Under the pieces are notes generated by a model. The model searched no databases. It saw only the letters and a list, made by a program, of their open reading frames with translations, and had not been told where the DNA came from. Of a DNA stretch of 64,000 bases, positions 24,503 through 39,173 are shown piece after piece. Position 1 is the first letter of the stretch. Each line of letters starts with the position of its first letter. A program made the translations under genes and the position numbers. The DNA is from Oscarella lobularis (taxonomy: Eukaryota > Porifera > Homoscleromorpha > Homosclerophorida > Oscarellidae): NCBI RefSeq assembly GCF_947507565.1, contig NC_089193.1, positions 992,001-1,056,000 of the forward strand, written 5' to 3'.

Positions 24503-27500
24503 ATGATGCTGGCTCTTGCATTCTGCTCCTCGATAGCGCTTCTTCTACTTCGTCTCGACGGAGCCGACGGAAAAGTCCTGACGTTCAATCCGACGCAAGG
24601 AGCGGTCAACAATTGGGACGATAAGACGAAATGGTCTCCCGGTCAGGTGCCGACGGCCAGCGACGACGTCGTCATCGACTCGTACGGGAATTACACCGTC
24701 TACGTGCGAGACCGATACTCTGCGTACGCCGCGAGTCTGACCGTCACGAACGCTTACGGCGACGACGTCGTGCTCTGGATACGCGGTCATCTTCAGGTGA
24801 ACGGTCCGTGCGACGTCGGGGGAAACCTTACGATCGAGACAACATACGGGAGGTTGTCGTGTAAGCGAGAAAGCTATTTGCGCGGGACGGTGGTCATGAG
24901 AGCCGGATACCTCGGTTGGTCTTCGCTTAGTACACGCCCCCTGTTCAACGTGGAAGGAAACGTCGTCGTTCGAGGCGACAATTCGAGGAGTTACTTTCAA
25001 AATGTCGAGATATCTCTTACCGGTAACATGACACTGACGAAAGCGTGGTCGTCCAACGTTATAGTCTCCCTTTCGAGCAATACGTTGATGACCGTAGAAG
25101 AAGAAGCAAATCTATTTCTATTCAGTCGTTCTTCTGTGTACGGGCAAACGCTCATCAATTACGGCTACGTGTCCTGCGAGGGAAGATCGGACGACTGGTG
25201 CCGAATGAGTGTGAGCAAATTTGAAAATCATGGTACTATGTACGGAAAAGACGAGGCGATCTTCTTCTTTGAAAAAACGTCATACACGAGCGGACTCTTG
25301 AAAGTCGACACGAACGCTACTGTTTACTTCTCTAGCTCTTTTCAACACTATTTTACGCCGGATTCAATTGTCAACATTACGGGAACTCTACACGAAAACG
25401 GCGTAGGTCGATCAGAAATCACCTCATCGTCAATATACGTAAGAACTCTGCTCAAACGCTCGAGTGCATATATGAGTCTAACGTCGGAGGACACCACGGT
25501 CGAGAACGTGACAGCTCTAAGCGGCACGCTAAATTTCCAAAGTAGCAATTCGACAGAGAACACGTGGATCGACCACATGCGCTGCACTTCCGCTCGCATT
25601 GAAATCAACGCGGCTGTCCATATAAGGAAAGTCGACTTGACGTCGTCAACAATCGCCATCAAAAGGACCCTAACGGTGACCGAAGAGCTTCAGTGGCGAA
25701 CAGGAACGATCAGCGGCACGGGAACGCTCGACGTAGCGGGCGCCTGCATCCTCAACTCGACGAGAGCCGTCGATTTCTATCTCTACGTAACTAAGAGCTA
25801 CTTCCGCGATGTCTTCCTGTCAACAGCCTCGTCACGTTTACGTCTATCGTCCTATCAGACGTTCACGCTCGCGGAGACGGCCGTTGCGACGTTGCCCGCC
25901 GGCTTTCAAATCTACGGCAGTACGGAGAGCGTCTTCGAGAATTACGGCACCATCGATTTCGGATCGGACTATCGCGAAACGGCGACGATCAACCCGAGAA
26001 CTTTCAATAATTACGGCACCGTAACCGTCGGTGCACGAAACGCGTCGATGCAGCTCAACGTTCAAACGAAGGGAATCGTCGACGGGAAATTTATAGTGAA
26101 TTCGGGATCGACGTTGAATTTCGATCCTCGATACGGGAATCTCGAAGAAGGCGACGACGGAAGCGTTTCCGGCGAAGGAGATTTACTCATTACGTCGTCG
26201 AGCTACGCGGTGTCGTTGCAAAGTAGCGACATAAAGGCGGTCGTTGTTAACGGCGGTAACTTGGACTTGCATCCGAGTACCGGAGACGGGCAAGCAGTCA
26301 TGTCGAACATAACCGTGCGCAGTGGACGATGCACGGTGGACGTGTACGACGAGAAGGACTTCTATTTGGAGTATCTCGAATTGAGAAGTGGACAGGCGTA
26401 TTTTAAGTCGTCCGTGACTATGGGCACGGTTAGGCAGACGGGCGGGTCTCTTTATCCTGAAGGAGACGTGACTGTTAAAGAGACTTACTATTGGACGAGT
26501 GGGACCGTGACCGGGACGGGATTCAATGCGATATCGGCGAGTCGGTTGCAGTTGGAGGGTCGGGGCAGCGTCTATTTGCAAAAATCTCTTCTGACGATTC
26601 AGCAACGATTTCTCGTTTTGAGTCGATCGTTCACGTTCTACGTTCAGCAAGGAAGTCAAGTGGTTATCGGAGACAATGTCGAGACGGAATTCGGCGGTTC
26701 TTCCTTTACGCTATCGGGCGACGACACGTCGCAAATCGTCAATTACGGTTCGGTGCTCTTTCTCGACGCCGAGACGGTGCTCGACATCGCGTGGCTCATC
26801 TACGGCAAAATCCAGGCGAATAATAGCGTTGTAACATTTCAAAAAGATTCCACGTGCTCCGGCGAAATAGCCGTGAACGAGAACTCGACCGTGACGTTGA
26901 GCAAGAAACTCGACATGAGTCCGAGTGCGAAGCTAACGGGAAAAGGTCAGGTGACTATAACCGGAAGCTCGTCGAATCTTTACGGAGTGACGTTGAATTC
27001 TTTGAAAATCACGTCGGGATCCGTCACCGTTTATCTAGGCGCCGACGAAATTAAGACGATCGAAGTGGTCGGTGGAACGGCGACCGTTCAAAAGGCATTC
27101 GGCATTTCCGCCGGTCAACGAATTCAAAGACGAGTCAACAAAGTCATTCTGAGAAGCGGAACGCTCGAAAGCTTCGACACGTTTCTCATCAATAGTTTGG
27201 AAATTTTGGGCGGTACGTTTCGAGCGAACGAGGACAGCTACGTGCACGGGACTTTTCTCTGGACGTCCGGTACGTTGGCGTGTCACGAGTACAGCAACGT
27301 CGCCGTCGGCGTGACGGGGACGGCGATGCTTAAGGGAACCGCGCGGAAGACGCTGCGATCGTGTCTTCTCGTTTTGGACGACGAGGCCGTCTATCAAACG
27401 GCGTCGAGCTTTTATTTTTACGCGGGCGCTAAGGTGGAGGTTGGATTAAGCGGACGTCTTCTCGTCGACGCTCAGACGACATTTCGAAGCGCCGATTCGT

Positions 27501-30500
27501 GCTACTCGGAGAACACTATCACAAACAGAGGGACGATGACGGTGGCGAGAGGCCGAAGCGTCACCATTAACCAAGGGTTCGAGAATACCGGACGTCTCGA
27601 AGTGAACTACGGCGCAACGTTGACGCTCTCCCAATCGAGTTTGTGCTCGGATGGCGACATGATATTTCATGACTACTCCCAGTTTGCCGTTTCGGGCGGC
27701 ACTCACACGATCGGTCTCGGTTGCAGCGTCAAGATGGGTAACACGACGACGCTCGCCGTTCGGAGTCGTCTCGTCGCCACGCACCTTCCGGGATCGGGTA
27801 CGATTCTTGTCACGGGCGGACTCACCGTTCAGGACACGGGCCCTCGACGTCGCATAGGATCTCTCAGCGTCACGGGGAGCGGTTACGTGGTGATCGCACC
27901 CGACGTCGATCACGCGAAAAACGAACTTATCATAGATAACGTCACGGTGAGCACGAGTCAGTATTTAGAGGTTAATCGGCCTATGTTCGTTGGGCAACTC
28001 GTACTCGATGGGGGATACGTGAGAGGCGCGAGCTCGTTCAACGTCTCGCATTTCGTTTTTCGCTATGGGTATCTGACGTCGACGACGCCGGTGTCGGTGA
28101 TCGTGAAAACGATGACGATCGATCTGAGATCGCACGTGTACGTGCAGAAACGTATTCTTTTCTTGGAGGACAGTGGAATATGGCCTGGAAGTCCGAATTC
28201 ATATTATATGTATTTTCGACAGGGAGCTCAGTTTGTTATCGGCGAGAGTGCTCTCTTTCGAGTCGAGGACAATCAATATTTTCGGTTCACGCAGTACTCC
28301 TCGCTTGTCGTTCGCGGCGAAATGGAGTTCTATCCCGCCCTGACTATTCCCGCGACTCCGGCCATTTCTGGAACGGCGTACAACTACGGGACGCTTCGCG
28401 TTCTGGGCTTCACGGCTCTGCGTCTCGTGTCGGCCGACTGTCACGTCTACGGGACGGTTGACGTCCGAAATGCGAACAGTACGTTTCGCATCGACTCCGG
28501 TCGAATGGTTTATCGTAAGAGCGCTAAACTGACGGGCAGCGGCGTTTTCAAAACGATCGGAGGTGTCACTGTGTTTGAGAGTTCAAGAGAAGTCACCTTA
28601 GAGGCCATCGAAGTCTACAGTGGCCAGCTTCAGTTTACGGAAAGAAACGGACAGTTATACATTCCGACGATAAAAATGAAATCGTCTAGCGCTCGATTCA
28701 CGTCGTACGGGCAACTGTCATGCGACAATTTCTTTATCGAAGCCGGAATAGTCGATTTGCGAGGACAGTCGAATTTCTCGTTCGTCAACTTCACGCAGAG
28801 TCAGCTAACGTCTCAAGGCGATACGTTCATCGACGAGTTCCTCTGGTACGGCGGCACGATTGACGGCTCGGGCCGAGTGACGGTAAACGATGGTACGATC
28901 GCGTCCAGCTTCTCCTACTATCACTATCTAAGCGGAAGCGTTATATTGGAAATAAGTGGAACGACGAGTCTAGTCGGTCGAGTCTTCTCTATCAACATGG
29001 CCCGCACTTCGTCGCTTGTCATCGACGTAGGCGGGGCATTGATTTTCACCGAAGGACACAAGCTCTCCGGGTCGGGAAAAGTCGTTAACCGAGGCATTTT
29101 TCAGTTCACCGGCGACCGACAGAATCAAGCGTACTTTTATCCGACTTTCGAGAATTCGGCCACGGGACTGATTTCGATTCTCTCCGATACGATTCGCTTT
29201 TCGAACTCGTTGACGAACGAAGGCGTTCTGCGCGGCGCCGACGGCGCTTTGATTTATTGTCAGGCACTTGCGAGTCTTTCAGGGTCAACGATCGACGTTC
29301 AAGGCCGACTCGTCATTCAGTCGGAGTCGTATCTCCACGCGAAGTCGTTACGAATTCGTCACTTTGAAATCAGCGGTTCCAAGACTCTGATGACGGTTGC
29401 TGACGATTCCGCGGAACACGTCGAACAACTTCAGCTGACCCGATCGAGCAGCTCGAGTCTCGAAGTTCAGTCTTCGTCGCACGGCTTCCAGCTAAAGAAC
29501 GTATTGTTGGGAAGTGGAACGCTGAAGCTTTCCGTTCAGGGAAATATAACGGGTACGCTGAGACAATACGGTGGCACACTGGAAGCGAACAGTCCACTGG
29601 CCGTAAGTCATTACGAGTTCTGGGGCGGTACGGTGAAGGGCACGAGCGCTGGTACGATTAGCGTCGAACGGATTAACATAGTCGACTCGGCTCGTTATAG
29701 CAAATACGTCTACTCGAAGACTCTTCTACTGACAGGAACGTCGTCGACGTGGCGAGTGAACGAGGGTAACAGCGGTAGGTTTACGTTTTACGAAAACGCG
29801 AAGGTCGTCGTCGATGATGACGCTCAGCTGAACATAACGTATCAGAACGCCGCAACGGTTATGTCCGGAAAAGGGAAATTTATCAATCGCGGTCTGACGG
29901 TGCTTTCGAACTATCCCAGCGGAGACGTTCTTCCGCCCAGTCCATTTCGTTTATCCGTTCCGATTATTAATAGCAGGGAAATTCGCATTGCCCGGTATAC
30001 GTCCGTGATGGTGGACACGTTGCAGTCGTGCGACGGGAATATAACCGTCGATCCGTACGCTTTTCTTCGAATTCGCGAGAGCGAGAGCACGGCCGATTGC
30101 AGCGTATCGGGCAACGTGATGAGAATCGATTCCGGCACGGTTTTTCTTCCGGACAGAGCTCTCGATTTGAATCGTATCGAGTTGTACGGTGGGAAGTTGA
30201 TCGTTACTGGGCCTTACGCGAGCGTGAGGACCCTCTATCACTACGGCGGAACGATCCAAGGCGCTCATTTGAATGCAACGTTGACGGTAAAAACTTTATA
30301 CAAGTCCAATTACGGTACTATCAAAGACTTGACGTTGACGTCAGAAGGACGTCTCAACGTCTATTCTACCGGTTACGTTACGATTGACGGCGGGCAGCTT
30401 CTCGTCAAGGGAACGGGCACGTTTTTGGCTCAGTACCTTTACCTCGATAATAACGGTTCGATAATGATTTCTTCCCAAGGCCGTTTGGTGATCAGTGGAA

Positions 30501-33500
30501 CGTCCATCCGCCAGTACATTCGGTATCGCGGGCAGTGGATGGGTAAAATAATCAACTACGGCACGCTGCAGACGGATAACGATGTGAATGCGAATTTTCA
30601 GCAGGCAATAGTTATTAACCGCGGGACTTTTGAAATGATCGGAACGAACGGTCTTGCGTACATCACGAGCTATCCGTCATCCAAAACAGGAATAATCAAA
30701 TTGACCGGAGCTTACTCTCAACTCTGGCTGCAGGGATCAAGTAATCACGTTGTCGGTGCAGGCTCGAGTTCGTGTGCTACTTGCACCGTTCATTTGTCAA
30801 CTAGCGGTGCGAGCAGATTGAAACTGCAGTCGGACGCTTCGCGTCAGACGAACTTTCCCTATCTTCAAGTTAACAGTGGAACGGTAGAATTCGCGACGAA
30901 CTCCGGAGACAAAGACGTCGTACTTCAAAAGATTCTTGTATCTAGGGGGTCCCTCATATTAGATTCGGTGACGTCACTACCCCTGGTGATTGTTTCGAAC
31001 GGCGGTCGCGTTCAGGGCAACTCGTCGACGATAAACGAACTTCATCTCGCCTACGGAAATGTTGGTGACAGCAAAGAGCCGCGCAGCGTAATCACCGTCA
31101 AAAAATTCGTAGTTGATTCGACTTCGAGTTTGTCAAATATTTATTTTGCCGATTTGACGGTCACTAATTCGTCTCGGTTTGTCTACGGAACTTTGCAGAT
31201 ATCGCAGTCGGGTCGCCTCGTTCTGGACAGCAAATCGAACAACGTGATGACCGGCTCTTCGCCGCTCATCTCCGGTCAAGGTGAATGCGTCGTACGAGGC
31301 ACCCTTTCTTCCAGCGTCGATGCGTCGACTACGGCAACGATCAGCAGCAGTCTCACGAACGAAGGCCTTCTCCACGCCGTTAATGGAAAATTAGTGATCA
31401 GCGGTAGTTCGACGACGTCTGGCTCGCTCACAGTCGATAAGACGGCGGAAGCGAATTTTCAGAGTTCCGTGCACACGTTCACTTCGGCGGCTGCTATCAA
31501 CGTTCTCGGAAGATTCAGGCAGCAGTCCGGGTCTTCGGCGCTTCGATTTAAATCGTTGGCTGTAGACAGTCTGGTTGTTTCGGGCGGCACCGTAGACGTA
31601 CTAAGTACCGCGTGTCTCGAGTTCGTGAAAATTACGAGTGGAACGATGAAAGTTTCCTCGAATACTGCCGTGAATCGGTTTGAACAGAGTGGCGGCAGTC
31701 TTAGTGCTTCAGCTGTTTTCTCTGCTAACGGGCACGCTTGCTTCACTGGTGGATCGATGAGTAAATCGGGTGCCGGATTGATCAACTTCAACGGAGCCAC
31801 CTGCTCCGGCTCGAAAACTGTTTCTGGAACGCTGTCAGTCAATAGCCCAGGTATCCCTAAAAAATTTACTTTGCGCGTACTTTGTCCTGTATCTCTGTTT
31901 CAGATTCGTCGTGTCCTACTGTATCCTGCGCGAACTGCGTTGGTCGTGCCGGATGCGCGTGGTTTGCTGATATGAACGCTTGCCGACTGCGCTCCTCGAT
32001 GAGCGGTAACAGCGCTTCGTCGTGCCAGTCGTGGATAGCATCGGCAGCAAACTGTCTCGCAAGTAAGTCGTCAACCCGGGTTGAAATCTCGACGTAAGTT
32101 ACGGATCTTTGTAGACAACGACTGCTCAAATTACGACGAAAAAGCGTCATGTGCTGCAGATGCGAAATGCAGCTGGTGCACTTCAAGCGGAAATTGCCTC
32201 TCGTCCGGCGGAACTTGCGATGGAGCTGGCGCCGCTAATGCCATCTACTGGACTAGCGACGACGATGGTTCTTGGCGTACAACGTCAAGCTGGAACTTGA
32301 ATCGAAGACCCACGTCCACTGACAACGTCTACGTTAGCATTGCAAAGTCCGTCACCATAACATCGCCGTCCAGTGAAACGATCAAATCGCTGACCGTCGG
32401 AACGTCGACAGGCGATCGTCAACCAACGCTCTACGTTTCTTCTTCAATGAAGGTGCAAGGCTCGGTAGTTGTACTGAAAGGCGCTACGCTGAGAGTGACG
32501 GGCTCGTTTTCGTGGACTGGCGACGCTGACATACGAGGAACTCTCGTCTGGGACAGCGGCACCGTCTCCGGTACGACCCTCAACGTTTACGGGTCGATGT
32601 TTACGCGAGTGAGATCGTACAACATGTACATGAACACGAATTTCAATTTGTACGGAAAGTACCACTTGGAGTATCCGAGAAGTAACTACTACGTGCGCGT
32701 TCAGTCGGGAAAGAGTTTCACCGTGACATCATCAGGTGAACTCGAAGTGACGAAGCAGGGTTACCTGTACGGGTACGCCAATGCTAAGTTGATTAATAAC
32801 GGCGTCGTTCGCTTTTTAAACCAAAGCAGCTTACGACAGTTCTATGTTCAATTGGCAACGACGAACGCCGGTGAGATCGAAGTCATGGACAATTACCGAA
32901 TCTATTTCCAAAACGGGTTGAAACATGAAGGATCGATGTCTATTAAATCGACGTCTTTTGTTCAAATGACAGGCACCAGTATTGAATCGAAGGCGACGAC
33001 CAGTGGCGAAGGCAGTCTGAGACTTGTCGGATCCTCGACTAATATTTACGCAAGCAAAATTGACGTCGAATCGGTTCACGTGCAGGGGAAGGCGACGGTA
33101 AATTCTGCATTGGAGATAAATAATTTTGTCTTGCAAAGCACTATTACCTGTCTTGCGCCTGTGACCGTTACTGGAAGGGCCAATTTACGAAGTGGGCAAA
33201 TCATTGGACCCCAATCTCTGACAGTGCAGAAAGAAGTTATATTCTCCTCCAGCAGCATTACCATTACGAACGGGAATCTTATAATGCAAGGCAAAGCCAT
33301 CTCGAGTGACTACATCTATCTGTATCAAGGTCAAAGCAGCAAAATAACGATCGATTCCGGATCCGTTTGGACTCTACAGAACGTGCGCTCGGTGATCATT
33401 AATCCCGCTATCATCGTCCGAGGCGCACTGGTGTATGCAACGGGGCCTTTGCAGACGCAGATCAATGCTGCGGTAGACGTATACGGCACTCTCGATATCC

Positions 33501-36500
33501 GTCAATCCGAATTCAGAATTGGGAATCGAATTACTGCGTGGAATGGGTCTACGATCATCGTTCGCGAAACGGCTCGTCTTGCCACAGTCTCCACGTCAAA
33601 TCCGTCGATTTTTCATAGAAATAGCAATCTTACGATACTAGGAACGTTGAGGTTTTACAGCACCAGAGGAACGCACATCATCCATAGCAAACACCTTTCC
33701 AATTTCAATCGACTCTACGTGCACTCGGCGGTTGTCAACGTGACGTCATTTGCTGTTCTGGATAAAATCAATGCCATAATCGTCGTCAGTTCGTCCGAAT
33801 GCAATTTCGAGCCGACATCACAAGGCTCCCTTCAAGTCGGTTACGCGTGGACGTCGGGCACGCTTCGTCTGCGAGACGGTCTTCGTATCGAAAGAGTGGG
33901 CTTGTACTCCGGGAGCCTTGAAATCATTGAGACATCGTCTGTCGAGGACACCGTAATCGGTTTGCTTCAGTGGAGATTCGGGTCCCTGTTGGGACGACTT
34001 GGAAGAAAACGCGTTCCGACTGTCAACATAACGACGCTATTGCTCGAACGAGGCCAAACCGTTGGCTTTTCCCAAATGAAGATTAATCTTCTTAAAAACA
34101 TTGAATGGGTTTTGCCGCACTACGGCCCTAACTACTTAAGCATTGGAGCGAGCGCGCAACTCGTTATACCGCGAGAAGCGATCGTCAATTTATCCGCGGA
34201 ATCGTCGCGTACATTTTCCGGCCCAGGTCAAATGATTGTTGACGGGATTTTCAACGTGGACACCGATGATCTGTACATCAGGACGGAATTGAAAGTGAAT
34301 GGGGAGCTAAACATGTTGAAGAAAAACATTCGCGCTTACAAGAGTGTAACAATTCACGGCAAACTCGTCATGCTTTCCGACGAAAGTGTCTTTTACATGT
34401 ATTCGAGCAGGCACTATTTCACTGCGAATTCGACGTTAGATGTCAGAGGCCGCGTGTACCTTGGCGACAGTCGATCCCATTTGACAGTCGAGTCCCAAAT
34501 GGGCTACCTCAAGGACATCTACGTCTACTATGGAACGGTGACGTACGATTCCAGCTTGCTGACCCTTGATACTGTAACTGTTTACCAATCCGGAAGCATT
34601 TTCCAATGTCGACGTAGCTGCACAATTGCTCGTCGCCTGTTCCTCGTTTCTGGCGTCGTACGAGGAATGACGAGTAACGACACCGTGATCGTCGGTCCGA
34701 ATTGCACCGCGAAAGGAATCTCAAGGTACGCCTATCTCGGTCCAGGCACGATATCAATCAAAGGTGAATTGAACTTGGACGTTTCGACGTACTTCTATGT
34801 TCGAGGCGATCTAATCATCGAAGACGGTGGCAAGATCGAGTCGACGAGGCAAACGGTCTACGTGCAGGGAAATGGAAGTGTCACGCAACGGGACGGCGGT
34901 CTCCTTCGCGTCAACTACGGATCGACTCTTCAATTCAATTCCTTGCCCTACTACGCATACGGCCGAACGTCCGTCGAAGGCTTTCTGCGTATATACGTTT
35001 CTTCGTTGAAGAGTTCGATTATAAGCGGCACGATCGATCTTCCCGTTTCGCACGGGACGTTCGCTGTGTCCGGAGGAGGCCGCGGCCGAAGCGTGAACAT
35101 CACGAGCGCCGCTTCGCTGACTGGCATCGGCACGATACGCGTCGAATCCGGCGTCCTATTCGTTCTCGCCGATTTCAGCTCGTTTCGAGGCAGTTTGTAC
35201 GCTATTTCGGGTATAGTCGAAATAGCGGCAACGCAAAAGATCGTCATTCCGTTTGTCCAAATCAACTCGGGGACGCTCAGAATATCGAGTCCCATTGGGT
35301 GCTACGTCGACCGTCTTCGTCAGACATACGGAATTCTCGATACGACTCATTCTGGCCAGATCGACATAGGCGATGCCACGTTGTCTCATTCTGGAACGAT
35401 CACCGGGCATCAGACGATCACCGTTCGTCGATCGTTTGCGTGGGGTTCCGGAGGTTCGTTGAAGAGCGACGTTCGAGTCGTCGTCCGCGGAAGTCTTTTC
35501 GTCTACGGGTCGTATCATTATCTCCGCGACAATGCCGAACTTTTTGTCGATGCGAACGAAACGTCGGTGTACGGAAACTATTTCTACTTTTACGACAAGT
35601 CGAAGTTGACTGTCGCTCAGGGATGCGTTCTCAACGTCTATACTAGCACTTTGGGTTACCGTGCCTACACGGGAACGCTGACGAATTACGGTCGCATTCG
35701 AATTATTTCCAATTCCAGACAGCCCGTCTATATCAGCGTAGAAATCGACAATCGTGGAACTATTGACCTCAACGACGGAGTCCTGCACCTCCAGACCAAA
35801 GCTGGCACAGCGCTAGGAGGAAACTTGCGGGGAGAACCAGGTTCCTCCTTGTACCTGCGCGGAACGACGACTCTACAGCCCGACGCTCATTTTCTGCTCC
35901 AGAACACCAACGTGTATATATACTCGACGACGTACCTTTACGCTAATACGTCCGGCCTTACGTTTGGCGCTCTATGGGTGAGTGGTAAGCTCGTTATTGC
36001 CGCGCCGGAAGGCGTCGACGTCGTTGGAGACCTCACGCTCACGGGAAGAATCGAAGTCGCTTCTCGACTCGTGGCTCGTCGAATTCTTTTCAAAAGCGGT
36101 TATTTGGTGAGAACGAATTTGAATGCAACGGCGGAAATCGAAGAACTGGAATGGACAACGGGCTATATATCCTCTTCTCCGCCCAAAGTCTCGGATAGCT
36201 GGGTGGAAATATCGAAATTCTTTACGATTCTACAGCCATATTACCGTTACAATTACATTCAGGGCTGCAGTGTTACGACCAAGGGATCGATGGTGATTAA
36301 TGCGGGTAGTTTATATCTTCAGACGGGAGCGAAACTATGGAATGAGGGAAACGCGACGTCCGGTGAACAGAGCACTTTGATAAGAGCTTCCGATGTCCAA
36401 AGCCGGTTCATTAACTTGGGAGTCTTGACGATCGATGTTCACGGGTCCACGGCGACGCTTGGGGCGCCAATTTTGAACTACGGAAAAATTTCTATTCTAG

Positions 36501-39046
36501 GAGGAAGAGTCTATTTCGGTCACAATGGCGAATACTTTAGAAAGAGCGTCGTCGCTGTCTCGTCTGGCGCCATTGCTCACTTCAGTTCGAGAGTCCACAG
36601 ATTCTACGGCGACAGTCAGGTCAACGTCGAAGATGGAGGAACCTTTCAGATCAGTTCGACTGTCGAGTTCTACGCGAACTCGACGTCGATGCAACTTTCT
36701 AAATTACTTCTCACAGGAACGGTGCGATTTCACAAGCAGTCTCGCATCGCTATTGACTTATTCTCAATGCAAGGCGGCTACGCTTACATGAATTCGAGCG
36801 AAACGAAATTGACGCGATTCGACTTGCGGGGCGGCTATTTGACCATTGGACCGTATCTAGAAATCGATACCTTGCTCATGGATAATACGCCGTACCTTCG
36901 CGGAGGAAGGCCTCAAGAGCTCGGCTATCTCCACGTGCGAGACTTTGTCTACACGAACGGGTACATCCAATCGTGGGAGACGAGCGGAAAATATTTCGTC
37001 ATCAACGTGACACGCTCGTTTCTCGTCGGCGATCATTCCTCGACGTCTTGGTGGTATCGACAATATGTTCACTCTGTTACCCAGTGCGACATTTACAATC
37101 ACGGAACGCTGACGAGCACGTTTTCCCGAAGCAGTTTTAGTCTCTACGGAGGATCGCGTCTCATCAACGCAGCGAGTGGAAGATTCATTATGAAGTACGG
37201 TTCGTTTTATTCGTCTTCGCAAGCGGCCGGATCGCTCGTTAACTACGGCTACATTTCGGTCGGTTCGTTTGAAGACATCAGTATGAGTGCCTTCTTCGTA
37301 ATGGTCGACGGAATGGTCAACATTTCGTCGCGATCGATGAGCTTCTATAGAGGCGGTTCGTGCAACGGAAGCGGCGCTATAGTCATCGAGAGCGACGCCC
37401 TTATGCTGATACGATCCAATACGTTCACTTGCAGTCCCTCGACCTTCCAAGGCAAGGGAACGATGCGCATTTACGGAGGCATACTTCGGCTCACGAGCGG
37501 ATCGCTCTCGACCCGATTAGAAGTTCAATCCGGTCAACTTCAAGTGGAAAAGTCCTACGACGTGCAAATGACTGACGTACTGCGTCTTATCGGCGGGCAG
37601 GTCGTGATTAAGGGTCGTCTGAGCATCAATAACCAATGGGAGTTTGAATACGGTTCGACTTCCGGGACGGGAATCATTTCCGTTTCCAAAGGAGCAACTG
37701 TCTCGCTGACCGGTAATCCTCAGCTCGGGCGCACGTTCGGCGTTCAGGTGCAGATTTTCGGAATTGCGTACGTGCCCGGGTCTTTTACTCTGACCAGTAT
37801 GATGCGCGTCGAAAAGACGGGCGTTCTTCAAATGAATGGCGTAACGAGAATCAATTGGCATAACTTCGGTTCGTTGCACAACAGTGGAAGAATGACGTGC
37901 TCGGCTCATTACGGAGCCTACTGCTACGTATACACGAAATTTTTCAACTATCGAACGCTTGAGTTGGTATCAAACGAACTGCGACTCAACGGCGTGCCGC
38001 GGCTAGTCGACGGAGGTCGAGTCACGGGGCCTGGGACACTGCGAGTTGTATCGTCTTTGTATCTCGGCGGAATTAGTGACAGTTCTATTTCTGCTTCCGG
38101 TTATCTGTATTTAACAGCTCCCTTCCTCAACAACGGGACATTTACTTGGACCTACGGCTCTTATATGAGAGACTCGGTGGCGGACTGTCTTTCTGGCTAC
38201 TCGTCCGCGTATCCTGTGCTGAATCCGTCGTGCCAGGAGCCGTATTTCTTTAATCAGGGCTCGTTTATTTTTGCCGAGAGCGGCACCACTTATCTCTACT
38301 CGCTCTTTGTCAATAACAGGACAGTGCAGTGGAGCGGAGGTCGCATTTATATAAGAGGGCACTTTGTGAACAGTCACGGAGGCACGTGGGAATTCGCGAA
38401 GGCGAAAACATCCTATTACCTGTCGGATTCCGGCAATTTTACCAACTACGGAACGATCGTCGTCGACAACGCGAATGTGTACATGCACTACGTCACCTTC
38501 GCGAATTACGGAGTGCTGAAGATGAAAAACAACGCCGTTTTTTATTCGTCATATAACAGACCGTTTGCTCAGTATGCCGGCGGACTCGTTGACATAACGA
38601 ATTCTAGAATGTACTCGAGCAAAACGAATCTCTACGGAGGAAAATTCGTAGGCAACGGTTACATTTCTGGATCTCCTTTTAACAACTCAGGCGGAACAGT
38701 CGAACCTACACTAACGGGTTCTTTAGATGAGGCGAACTTGACCTTGTCAGCAAGGTACGTGCAGGGAGAAAAGGGAAAGTTGTCAGTCGTTCTCAGAGAA
38801 CAAGGAGACTCGATTCTCGCCGGTTTGCTCGAAGTTCGAGGAGATGTCAATCTTCGAGGTCTCGTGAACGTCACGTGGGACGACGTGCAACTCACGGATG
38901 CCGAAATTCGTTCGAGAAAGTTACCGCGTTTTGTTACGTACACCGGTTCTCGTACTGGGAATTTTACGGAGGTCAGCACCCAGAAGCAGAACGTGCCGAT
39001 CTCTGTTGTTCACTATCCTAAAGAAATTCGGCTTAACGCTCCGTGA
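24503..39046 (+). CDS. Giant secreted beta-solenoid adhesin-like protein with PSI domains
   Basis: Exons: 24503-31850, 31904-32062, 32115-39046; 4812 residues. A signal peptide (MMLALAFCSSIALLLL) starts the protein and no membrane helix ends it. The first half opens with a W..KW....VPT..DDVVID block that recurs at the start of the second half (SSWNLNRRPTSTDNVYVSI). Each half continues as a long right-handed beta-solenoid type repeat, with recurring W.SGT..G.G motifs (LQWRTGTISGTG, YYWTSGTVTGTG, FLWYGGTIDGSG, YEFWGGTVKGTS) and N-Y-G-T steps. Two PSI-type Cys modules (about 2450-2540) join the halves. The C-terminus (KLSVVLREQGDSILAGLLEV ... FVTYTGSRTGNFTEV) resembles the closing segment of bacterial autotransporter and filamentous-hemagglutinin passengers. 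Extracellular matrix or adhesion is a reasonable inference. The gene is nearly intronless, unlike its neighbours. Confidence 0.88.
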
Positions 39047-39173
39047 TTTATGTCGTCGTCAATATGAATTTTGCCGGTAACGTCATGCTTTTTTTTTTTT
39101 AGTTTTGTAGCGCATCCGCTGATGCTGTTATCCGGGCCAGCATTTTGGCAAAGCCACGTGATCAAGCGTGACC

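Noticed and set aside
31851-31903. U12-type intron in the adhesin-like gene (donor GTATCCCT)
   Set aside because: The donor is close to the U12 form but no TTCCTTRAY branch sequence precedes the acceptor.
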